Assembly: GCA_902489075.1 (NCBI GenBank)
Contig: CABTYO010000008.1
Coordinates: forward strand, 13,215-77,214
From: an uncultured Faecalicatena sp.
GTDB lineage: Bacteria; Bacillota; Clostridia; Lachnospirales; Lachnospiraceae
Reading direction: 5' to 3'
Length of the DNA: 64,000 nt
Notes under the pieces: generated by a model
Databases searched by the model: none
What the model was told of the DNA's origin: nothing
The model's input: the letters and a program-made list of their open reading frames with translations, nothing else
Shown: in pieces, positions 9,026-16,878 of the stretch
Position numbering within the stretch: the stretch's first letter is position 1
How the letters are laid out: the number at the start of each line of letters is the position of its first letter
Program-made: the position numbers and the translations under genes

Positions 9026-10243
9026 TTATCCCTCAACACGGATCATATGCAGGATACTTGGGAATTCTTCTGCATTTCTCTCATAAGCGCCCTCAGTCAT
9101 CACGCCTGTCACAAATCCGAATTCACCTTCGAGCCCTTCTGCTTTTACGATCTCAACCGGGCCGAACTTGCTCTCCAGGTGTGCTTTCATCGCATCCGCA
9201 TCCCCCTGGATCCTGACGAAATAGCGTTTGCTTGTATCAGCGATGGGCTGCAGTTCCAGCTTATCACTCTTCCACATGGTCATGATATTGCGGTTGAGAT
9301 GCTTCGCCTCGTCCACCACATCCGCAACAACGGCGCTGGCGGTAGGCAGCTTTCCTGCTCCGCTTCCGTAGAACATGGCATCTCCCAGGACATTCCCGTG
9401 TACGAAAATAGCATTGAACACGTCATTCACATTGTAAAGTGGATGATCCTTATGAAGCATGTAAGGTGCAACGATCGCATGAAGATGGTCTCCGTCGCGT
9501 CTGCTGGATGCAAGCAGCTTGATCGTCATGCCAAGCTCTTTTGCATACATCATATCCTCTTTTGTGATCTTTGTAATTCCTTCGGTGTAAATATCCTCGA
9601 AGTCTACCTGCTGTCCTGAAATCAGTGATGACAGGATCGCGATCTTGCGGCAGGCATCGTAGCCCTCCACATCCGCCTCAGGATTGCGCTCTGCATATCC
9701 TTTTTCCTGTGCCTCTTTGAGCACTTCATCATAATCCGCGCCCTCGTAGAACATCTTGCTCAGCATGTAGTTGGTCGTTCCATTTAAAATACCTGTGATC
9801 TCCTCGATCTCATCTGCTGTCATAGAAGAGTTGAGCGGACGGATGATCGGAATTCCCCCGCCGACGCTTGCCTCAAACAGAAAATTGATATTATTCTCCC
9901 TGGCGATGGATAAAAGCTCTGCCCCGTGCTTTGCCACGAGTGCCTTATTGGATGTGGCTACGCTTTTTCCTGCAAGAAGAGAACGCTTCACAAATGTATA
10001 TGCAGGTTCAATGCCTCCCATGACTTCTACTACGATCTGTACCTCCGGGTCATTCACAATCGTGTCAAAATCATGTACCAGCTTTTCCTGGACCGGATCC
10101 CCCGGGAACTCTCTCAAATCCAGTACGTACTTGATGTTCAGTTCATCCCCGATTCTCTGGTTGATCCGGCTGCCGTTCGTATTGATAACCTCCACGACTC
10201 CTGAACCAACTGTACCGTATCCCATTACTGCTATATTTACCAT
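9026..10243 (-). CDS. hom: Homoserine dehydrogenase
   Basis: NAD(P)H-dependent reduction of aspartate semialdehyde to homoserine. The Rossmann motif is GYGTVGSGVVEV at the N-terminus. The catalytic region includes ASVGGGIPIIRPLNSS, GILNGTTNYMLSKM and EADVEGYDACRKIAILS. A C-terminal ACT-like segment (RYFVRIQGDADAMKAHL onward) suggests allosteric control by threonine. It has 405 residues. GAAGGAGGAAGAC precedes the ATG. prfB ends 24 nt upstream, so release factor 2 and the threonine genes may share a transcript. Confidence 0.95.
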   Translation of the reverse strand: MVNIAVMGYGTVGSGVVEVINTNGSRINQRIGDELNIKYVLDLREFPGDPVQEKLVHDFDTIVNDPEVQIVVEVMGGIEPAYTFVKRSLLAGKSVATSNKALVAKHGAELLSIARENNINFLFEASVGGGIPIIRPLNSSMTADEIEEITGILNGTTNYMLSKMFYEGADYDEVLKEAQEKGYAERNPEADVEGYDACRKIAILSSLISGQQVDFEDIYTEGITKITKEDMMYAKELGMTIKLLASSRRDGDHLHAIVAPYMLHKDHPLYNVNDVFNAIFVHGNVLGDAMFYGSGAGKLPTASAVVADVVDEAKHLNRNIMTMWKSDKLELQPIADTSKRYFVRIQGDADAMKAHLESKFGPVEIVKAEGLEGEFGFVTGVMTEGAYERNAEEFPSILHMIRVEG

Positions 10244-10267
10244 GTCTTCCTCCTTCTCCCTTTCCTT

Positions 10268-11369
10268 TTATGACTTCGCACTCAGATATGCATTGATAAA
10301 CGGATCAATATTCCCGTCCATCACCGCATTCACGTTGCTGATTTCTGTATTTGTACGATGGTCCTTCACCAGTGTATACGGCTGCATGACATAAGAGCGT
10401 ATCTGGCTGCCGAACCCGATTTCCTTCATCTCACCGCGGATATCAGACACTTTCTCTGCCTGCTCCTGTTCTTTGAGCAGATAGAGCTTTGCCTTTAGCA
10501 TCTGCATCGCCTTGTCCTTGTTCATATGCTGGGAACGCTCATTCTGGCACTGCACCACAATCCCGGTCGGCAGATGTGTAATCCTGACCGCCGAAGAAGT
10601 CTTATTGACATGCTGTCCTCCTGCGCCGCCTGAGCGGTAGGTGTCGATGCGCAGATCTTCTTCGTTGATATCAATATCGATCTCATCTTCAATATCCGGA
10701 ATCACGTCACAGGACGCGAACGACGTCTGCCGCTTTCCTGCCGCATTAAATGGAGAAATGCGGACCAGGCGGTGAACCCCCTTCTCAGAACGGAGATACC
10801 CGTAGGCATTCTCCCCTTCCACCTCAAAGGTCACACCCTTGATGCCTGCCACGTCACCGTCCAGATAGTCCAGAACCTCCAGGGAAAACCCTTTCTTCTC
10901 GGCCCATCTGCTGTACATCCGGTACAGCATGCCTGCCCAGTCACAGGACTCGGTCCCGCCGGCTCCGGCATGGAGGGTCACGATCGCATTGCTGCGGTCA
11001 TATTCCCCGGTCAGAAGGGTCTGGATGCGGAGTTCCTCGAATTCCTCTTCAAACTGCGCCAGCTCTTCCTCGATCCCTTTGGCTGTCTCATTATCTACAT
11101 CTTCCTCGCTCATCTCGATCAGCAGTCCCAGATCCTCATAGTCTGAGAAAAGCTTCTCGATCTGCTTGACCGAATCCGAAAGACCTTTTAAATGCTTCAT
11201 AGTATGGCTGGACTTCTCAGGATTATCCCAGAAACCCGGCTCCTCGATCTTTCGCTCCAGCTCCTCGATCCGTTCCTTCTTTGACGCTAAGTCAAAGTGA
11301 ATCCCTCAGATCTTTCAGCGGTTCTTCATATGCACTCAGTCTTGTTCTCAGTTCGTCTAACAAAACCAC
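10268..11369 (-). CDS. prfB: Peptide chain release factor 2, with programmed +1 frameshift
   Basis: Class 1 release factor for UGA and UAA. The tripeptide anticodon SPF (RISPFNAAGKRQ) and the hydrolysis motif GGQ (SGGAGGQHVNKTSS) are both present. The gene is in two frames. A first 25-codon frame starts at GTG 11369, with GAGGTG 6 nt upstream, and ends at an in-frame TGA (11292-11294) in the context CTT TGA C. A +1 shift there continues as DLASKKERIEELERKIEEP and on to the end. The joined product is 366 residues, the normal size for RF2. The frameshift is autoregulatory in this family, so this is not a pseudogene. Confidence 0.95.
11292..11308 (-). promoter_or_regulatory. RF2 programmed frameshift site
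   Basis: On the minus strand AGGGATTCACTTTGAC shows the slippery codon CTT, the stop TGA and a following C, with an AGGG Shine-Dalgarno-like element just upstream, as in other prfB genes. Low RF2 causes a pause at TGA and a +1 shift. Confidence 0.93.
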
Positions 11370-11434
11370 CTTATTCACCTCTTTCTGAATCAAAGCGGAT
11401 ATTTTCAAATCCGTTTCGCTGCTTACCTATATAA

Positions 11435-11462
11435 ATGAGAATCTGTAGATACAGATTCTCAT
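11435..11462. terminator. Palindromic hairpin between secA and prfB
   Basis: A perfect 13-bp inverted repeat (ATGAGAATCTGTA and complement, 2-nt centre) lies between the secA stop and prfB. T runs are short, so it may be an RNA processing or pause site rather than a terminator. Confidence 0.4.
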
Positions 11463-11503
11463 ATTCAACTTCTTATATAATTCCCTGACACTTCAGGGCG
11501 CTC

Positions 11504-14077
11504 CTATTTATTGCGTCCGCAGCACTGTTTGTACTTCTTGCCGCTTCCGCATGGACATGGATCATTCGGATAGATCTTCTTCTCTTCTCTCTTCTTCGGT
11601 GCACGCACGGCACTCTCATCCTTATTCGTGCCTGTTGCCTTGGCAACCTGCTCTCTCTCAACCTTCTGCTCTACACGGATGTGGAACAGGGTACGGATGG
11701 TCGTCTCTGCGATCGCATTGGTCATCTCACCGAACATATCGTAGCCCATCATCTTGTATTCCACAAGCGGGTCTCTCTGTCCATAAGCCTGCAGGCCGAT
11801 TCCCTGACGGAGCTGGTCCATATCGTCGATGTGGTCCATCCATCTGCCGTCGATAACTTTCAGGAGTACGACACGCTCGATCTCACGCAGATGCTCTGCC
11901 TCCGGGAACTCTGCCTCTTTTGCTTCATAAGCCTTGACAGCTCTTTCCTTCAAAAGGTGCTTTAATTCCTTCTGCTGCATCTCTCTTGCTTCTTCCAGAG
12001 ACGGCAGTGGGAGCTGCGGGATCACATCATGCAGTGCGACCTCAAGTTCCTTCAAATCCCACTCTTCCTGGTCCACATCAGGGGAAACATAGCGGTCTAC
12101 CGTATTCTCCACATATTCTGTAATCATATTGTAGATGGTATCGCGCATGCTCTCTCCGTCCAGCACGCGGCGTCTCTCACTGTAGATGATCTCACGCTGT
12201 TCGTTCATGACCTGGTCGTATTCCAGCAGGTTCTTACGGATACCAAAGTTGTTGCTCTCAATCTTCTTCTGTGCCTTCTCAATCGCACTGGAAAGCATCT
12301 TGTGCTCGATCTGCTCTCCTTCTTCCACTCCAAGAGTACTGAACACGCTCATCAGCTTCTCAGAACCGAACAGACGCATCAGGTCGTCCTCCAGGGAAAT
12401 GTAGAAACGGGATTCACCCGGGTCTCCCTGACGTCCGGAACGTCCACGCAGCTGGTTGTCAATACGTCTGGACTCGTGGCGCTCTGTACCGATGATCTTC
12501 AATCCTCCGGCAGCCCTTGCCTCGTCGTCCAGCTTAATATCGGTACCACGTCCGGCCATGTTGGTCGCGATGGTAACGGCACCGTGTACACCGGCATCTG
12601 CAACGATCTCGGCCTCTAATTCATGGTACTTCGCATTCAGGACTTTATGCTGGATGCCTTCCTTTTTGAGCATCTTACTTAAAAGCTCTGAAATCTCGAT
12701 GGTAATCGTACCAACCAGGACAGGCTGTCCGGTTGCATGTGCCCTTTTTACTTCCTCTACGACTGCCTTGAACTTCTCCTTCTGTGTACTGTAAACAGCA
12801 TCCTCCAGGTCTTTTCTCTGCACAGGCTCGTTGGTCGGGATCTCGATTACATCCATTCCATAGATGTCACGGAACTCCTTCTCCTCTGTCAGAGCCGTAC
12901 CTGTCATACCGCTCTTCTTATCGTATTTATTGAACAGGTTCTGGAACGTGATCGTTGCAAGAGTCTTACTCTCTCTTCTGACCTTTACATGCTCCTTCGC
13001 CTCAATCGCCTGATGCAGACCGTCTGAATAACGGCGTCCCGGCATGATACGTCCGGTAAACTCATCGACGATCATAACCTCGCCTTCCGGTGTTACCACA
13101 TAATCCTGGTCGCGGAACATCAGATTATGTGCACGCAGAGCCAGAATAATGTTATGCTGGATCTCCAGGTTGTCCGGGTCAGCCAGGTTCTCGATGTGGA
13201 AGAACTTCTCTACCTTCTTCACACCGTCCTCTGTCAGGTTGACTGCCTTCTCTTTCTCATTGACGATAAAGTCACCTGTCTCTTCGATGTCCTCTCCCAT
13301 GATGGCATTCATCTTGGAGAATTCACCGCTCGCCTCGCCGCGTTCCAGCTGGCGTGCCAGAATATCACATGCCTCATACAGCTTGGTGGACTTGTCACTC
13401 TGTCCGGAAATGATCAGAGGAGTTCTTGCCTCATCGATCAGAACAGAGTCGACCTCATCGATGATCGCGAAGTGAAGCCCGCGCTGAACAAGCTGCTCTT
13501 TATAGATGACCATGTTGTCACGCAGATAGTCGAAACCAAGTTCGTTGTTCGTTACATATGTGATGTCGCAGTTATATGCTGCACGGCGCTCGTCGTTGTC
13601 CATGGAATTTAAGACCACGCCGACGGTCAGTCCCAGAAATTCATGGACCTTACCCATCCATTCAGCATCACGCTTTGCCAGATAGTCATTGACTGTTACG
13701 ATATGCACGCCCTTGCCTTCCAGGGCGTTCAGATATGCAGGAAGTGTAGAAACCAAAGTCTTACCTTCACCGGTCTTCATCTCGGAGATACGTCCCTGGT
13801 GCAGGATGATACCACCGATCAGCTGTACACGGTAATGGCGCATCCCCAGGCTTCTCTTTGCCGCCTCTCTTACGACAGCATATGCCTCCGGGAGGATATC
13901 GTCTGTTGTCTCTCCATCCTCCAGACGCTTCTTAAACTCTCTGGTCTTATCCCTTAATTCTGCATCGGACAGTGCCTCAAGCTCCGGCTCTAACGACTCT
14001 ATCCGGTCCACGATCGGGTAAATGCGCTTTAATTCATTTTCGCTGTGTGTTCCGAAAATCTTCTCTATCAAACTCAT
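11504..14077 (-). CDS. secA: SecA, preprotein translocase ATPase
   Basis: Motor of the general secretion pathway at SecYEG. Nucleotide-binding domain 1 has MKTGEGKT and the DEVDS box. The preprotein crosslinking region follows, then domain 2 with ATNMAGRGTDIKL and QLRGRSGRQGDPGESRFYIS. The extreme C-terminus carries the zinc-binding tail PCPCGSGKKYKQCCGR for SecB/ribosome or lipid contact. At 857 residues it is full length. GGAG lies about 13 nt before the ATG, rather far. The usual neighbour prfB follows downstream, as in many Firmicutes. Confidence 0.98.
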   Translation of the reverse strand: MSLIEKIFGTHSENELKRIYPIVDRIESLEPELEALSDAELRDKTREFKKRLEDGETTDDILPEAYAVVREAAKRSLGMRHYRVQLIGGIILHQGRISEMKTGEGKTLVSTLPAYLNALEGKGVHIVTVNDYLAKRDAEWMGKVHEFLGLTVGVVLNSMDNDERRAAYNCDITYVTNNELGFDYLRDNMVIYKEQLVQRGLHFAIIDEVDSVLIDEARTPLIISGQSDKSTKLYEACDILARQLERGEASGEFSKMNAIMGEDIEETGDFIVNEKEKAVNLTEDGVKKVEKFFHIENLADPDNLEIQHNIILALRAHNLMFRDQDYVVTPEGEVMIVDEFTGRIMPGRRYSDGLHQAIEAKEHVKVRRESKTLATITFQNLFNKYDKKSGMTGTALTEEKEFRDIYGMDVIEIPTNEPVQRKDLEDAVYSTQKEKFKAVVEEVKRAHATGQPVLVGTITIEISELLSKMLKKEGIQHKVLNAKYHELEAEIVADAGVHGAVTIATNMAGRGTDIKLDDEARAAGGLKIIGTERHESRRIDNQLRGRSGRQGDPGESRFYISLEDDLMRLFGSEKLMSVFSTLGVEEGEQIEHKMLSSAIEKAQKKIESNNFGIRKNLLEYDQVMNEQREIIYSERRRVLDGESMRDTIYNMITEYVENTVDRYVSPDVDQEEWDLKELEVALHDVIPQLPLPSLEEAREMQQKELKHLLKERAVKAYEAKEAEFPEAEHLREIERVVLLKVIDGRWMDHIDDMDQLRQGIGLQAYGQRDPLVEYKMMGYDMFGEMTNAIAETTIRTLFHIRVEQKVEREQVAKATGTNKDESAVRAPKKREEKKIYPNDPCPCGSGKKYKQCCGRNK

Positions 14078-14184
14078 ATTCCGTAATTTACTCCTTGTCT
14101 AAATTTACTCTAAGCTTCATTCTAACACTATCTTCCAGTGAATTCAACAAATTAATGGGGATAGTTACATTGTTTACCCTTTGT

Positions 14185-14952
14185 TTACAGTCTGGTAATA
14201 TTTTCATACGGAATTTTTCCACCGAAAAGATCCAGCGCGCTGCCGATCGTAAAGTCCAGTTTTTTGCCGCACATCCGGCTGAACTCTTCCAGATCCTCCA
14301 TGCTTCCGATCCCGCCTGCGTAAGTAATTGGGATCTTTCCCCACGCACTGAGCATACGGACAAGCGCTGTCTCCACACCTGAGGATTTTCCCTCCACGTC
14401 CACTCCATGGACCAGGAATTCATCGCAATATTGGGAGAGTTCATCCAGCACCTGCGATGTCAGGCACACATCCGTAAAAGTCTGCCAGCGGTTCGTCACA
14501 ATATAATAAGAAGAATCTCTCTTCCGGCAGCTTAAGTCCAGGACAATATGCTCCTTTCCGACTTCTGCCACAAGTCTTTCCAGGTTCTCCCTGTGAAACC
14601 TGCCATCCTGGAATACATAAGAAGTCACGATCACATGGCTCGCACCCGCATCTAAGTACTCCTTCGCATTGGAAGCCGTGATCCCGCCTCCGATCTGCAT
14701 CCCCTTTGGATACGCTTTTAACGCTCCTAAAGCCTGATTCCTTGTTTCTTCATAAAAAGGAGATGCTGCCGGATTCAGCAGGATAATGTGTCCGCCTTTC
14801 AGGCCGTCCTTCTGATATAACCTGGCATACCAGGCAGCATCCAGCTCCGAAGCAAAATTCGTCACAGCCTGGTCCCCCTGGTCCTTCAGGCTTCCCCCGA
14901 CGATCTGCTTCACCTTTCCATTGTGAATATCAATACATGGTCTGAATCTCAT
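14185..14952 (-). CDS. hisA: HisA, ProFAR isomerase (eukaryote-like form)
   Basis: Converts ProFAR to PRFAR in histidine synthesis. It is a half-barrel-repeat TIM barrel: the first acid is in RFRPCIDIHNGKVKQIVGG, the second in VHGVDVEGKSSGV, and the phosphate-binding ends are GGGITASNA and YAGGIGSMEDL. The sequence resembles the fungal HIS6-type variant more than the classical bacterial HisA (for example the KVKQIVGGSL and HIILLNP segments). ATG 14952 is preferred over 14968 because AAAGGA lies 6 nt before it. It is isolated from any other his gene here. Confidence 0.85.
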   Translation of the reverse strand: MRFRPCIDIHNGKVKQIVGGSLKDQGDQAVTNFASELDAAWYARLYQKDGLKGGHIILLNPAASPFYEETRNQALGALKAYPKGMQIGGGITASNAKEYLDAGASHVIVTSYVFQDGRFHRENLERLVAEVGKEHIVLDLSCRKRDSSYYIVTNRWQTFTDVCLTSQVLDELSQYCDEFLVHGVDVEGKSSGVETALVRMLSAWGKIPITYAGGIGSMEDLEEFSRMCGKKLDFTIGSALDLFGGKIPYENITRL

Positions 14953-14971
14953 ACTATTTCCTTTCGTCATA

Positions 14972-15013
14972 CAAAAGGGTCAGACCCTTTTGCACAGGGG
15001 TCTGACCCCTTTG
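14972..15013. repeat. Two adjacent GGGTCAGACCC palindromes
   Basis: CAAAAGGGTC-A-GACCCTTTTG (14972-14992) is followed at once by AGGGGTC-T-GACCCCT (14996-15010). They lie in the short gap between paaK and hisA. Each can form a hairpin, and together they form alternative pairings. They look like short interspersed palindromic repeats, possibly serving as a terminator or processing site. Confidence 0.6.
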
Positions 15014-15018
15014 ATACA

Positions 15019-16251
15019 TCAATATCTGTTATCAAAAATCCTGGTGGATTTCTTCTCGCTTCTCGGCAGATCTCCGATGGATACCGGCTTGACGTTGACG
15101 GTAATTCCGATCTTCGTCTTAAAGGCTTTCTTCACGGCCTCTTCTGCCTGTTTTTTCTCTACATTTTTATTGATCTCTACAAATAAGGTGCAGACATCTT
15201 TTCCATTCAGATGATCCAGCATAAACTGGTATTCACTGGAAGCCTCGGGCACTTCATGCAGCATTTCCTCGATCTGGCTTGGGAAAATGTTGACGCCTTT
15301 GACTTTTACCATATCGTCGGTTCTTCCGATCAGTGTGTCAATCCTTGGGAATTTGGAACCGCATTTACATTCTCCCGGTATAAAGCGGGTCAGGTCATGG
15401 GTACGGTAACGCACCAGCGGCGCTCCCTGCTTACGCAGTGTCGTGATCGCAAGCTCACCGATCTCTCCGTCCGGCACATTCTTCCCGGTCTTCGGATCCA
15501 CGATCTCAAAATACAGGTAATCATCCCAGTAATGCATTCCGCATTCATAATCACAGCTCATGGCGATTCCCGGGCCATACACCTCTGTCAGGCCATAAAT
15601 ATCATAGAGCTGTACTCCCAGCTCGGAGGCGATACGTTTCCTCATCTTTTCGCCCCAGCGCTCAGAACCGATAACACCCTTTTTCAGGTGAATCTTGTCG
15701 GTCAGTCCTCTTTTTGCAATCTCTTCTGCCAGAAGCAGGGCATAGGAAGAAGTAGCACACAGGACGGTGGACTTCATGTCCTGCATCATGCGGAGCTGTT
15801 TGTCCGTATTGCCCGGTCCCATCGGAACGGTCATGGCTCCCAGATACTCCGCACCGGCCTGGAATCCGATCCCGGCCGTCCAGAGACCATATCCCGGCGT
15901 AATCTGGATTCTGTCCAGTGCGGTAATCCCTGCCATCTCATAGCAGCGCGCGAACATCTTCGCCCAGTCCTCCACATCCTTCTTGGTGTAGGGGATGATG
16001 ACCGGAGTTCCAGTCGTCCCGGAGGAAGAATGGATCCTGACAATCTCCTCGTCCGGCACCGCCTGCAATCCCAGAGGATATGCCTCCCGCAGGTCCCCCT
16101 TCCAGGTAAACGGCAGTGTCTCAAAATCCTCCTGCGTCTGAATCTTTGAAATGTCAATATCCTTAAACTTTTCTTTATAAAAACAATCCTTCGCTGTCAG
16201 CTGTTTCAGATTCTCCTTGATCAGTTCCAGCTGTAATTCTGTCATTCTCAT
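15019..16251 (-). CDS. paaK: Phenylacetate-CoA ligase family protein
   Basis: Adenylate-forming enzyme that makes aryl-acetyl-CoA from an arylacetate, ATP and CoA, or runs in reverse to gain ATP. The P-loop-like motif is SSSGTTGTP, followed by the adenylation motif YDIYGLTEVYGPG, YRTHDLTRF and the C-terminal hinge GRTDDMVKVKGVNIFPSQIE. It has 410 residues, slightly short but complete. AAGGAG is 9 nt before the ATG. It lies 36 nt downstream of iorB, so it likely handles the aryl-acetyl-CoA released by IorAB. Confidence 0.92.
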   Translation of the reverse strand: MRMTELQLELIKENLKQLTAKDCFYKEKFKDIDISKIQTQEDFETLPFTWKGDLREAYPLGLQAVPDEEIVRIHSSSGTTGTPVIIPYTKKDVEDWAKMFARCYEMAGITALDRIQITPGYGLWTAGIGFQAGAEYLGAMTVPMGPGNTDKQLRMMQDMKSTVLCATSSYALLLAEEIAKRGLTDKIHLKKGVIGSERWGEKMRKRIASELGVQLYDIYGLTEVYGPGIAMSCDYECGMHYWDDYLYFEIVDPKTGKNVPDGEIGELAITTLRKQGAPLVRYRTHDLTRFIPGECKCGSKFPRIDTLIGRTDDMVKVKGVNIFPSQIEEMLHEVPEASSEYQFMLDHLNGKDVCTLFVEINKNVEKKQAEEAVKKAFKTKIGITVNVKPVSIGDLPRSEKKSTRIFDNRY

Positions 16252-16287
16252 TCTAAGCTTCTCCTTATGCCTGTTTTACTCTTCTCT

Positions 16288-16878
16288 CTATCCTCGTTTG
16301 TAAGCCTCTTCCCCAAGTGCCAGTGCTCTTTTGTTCAATTCCAGGAACTTTTCCTTCACATTATTTTCCACTGCCTTTTCCATCTCTTCTATAGAAATGT
16401 CCAGCGCACCGCTTGCAGCTGCCGCGCCAAGAAGCGCCACATTGAGCACCTTCGCCGAACCGGCCTGGCGGCAGATTTCCTCGCCGTCAAAAACAACGAG
16501 ATTCTCCACATGCTTCTCTAAATACTCCAGCATCACAGCACCCTCATAGCTGCTTCCACTGAGCGTATCTGTCACCGGCTTCACCGCCTTACTGCTGACG
16601 ACCACCGTACCGCCCTCTTTCAGATAAGGCAGACAGCGCACCGCCTCCGCAGGCTCGAAGGCCAGCAGAAGATCCGCACTCTTCATCGGGATCAGCGGTG
16701 AATGCACTTTCTCGCCCATCCTGACATGGCTGACGACCGAACCGCCTCTCTGGGCCATTCCAATAGTCTCCGTTGTCCGAACAAATTTCCCCTGCTCCAT
16801 GGCAGCGAATGCAATTAATTTTGACGCAAGGACGACTCCCTGTCCTCCGACTCCACATAATAAACAGCTCTTATTCAT
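16288..16878 (-). CDS. iorB: Indolepyruvate oxidoreductase beta subunit
   Basis: Gamma-type (pyruvate:ferredoxin oxidoreductase gamma-like) subunit of the aryl pyruvate:ferredoxin oxidoreductase. The N-terminus CLLCGVGGQGVVLASKLIA and the segment ETIGMAQRGGSVVSHVRMG are typical. The open frame runs on to 16944, but the ATG at 16878 shares one base with the iorA stop (TGATG) and has GGAGG upstream, so translational coupling at 16878 is the better reading. It has 196 residues. Confidence 0.93.
   Translation of the reverse strand: MNKSCLLCGVGGQGVVLASKLIAFAAMEQGKFVRTTETIGMAQRGGSVVSHVRMGEKVHSPLIPMKSADLLLAFEPAEAVRCLPYLKEGGTVVVSSKAVKPVTDTLSGSSYEGAVMLEYLEKHVENLVVFDGEEICRQAGSAKVLNVALLGAAAASGALDISIEEMEKAVENNVKEKFLELNKRALALGEEAYKRG

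Noticed and set aside
10268..11300. prfB as a frameshifted pseudogene
   Set aside because: The frame break is exactly the known RF2 CTT TGA C site, and all motifs are intact.
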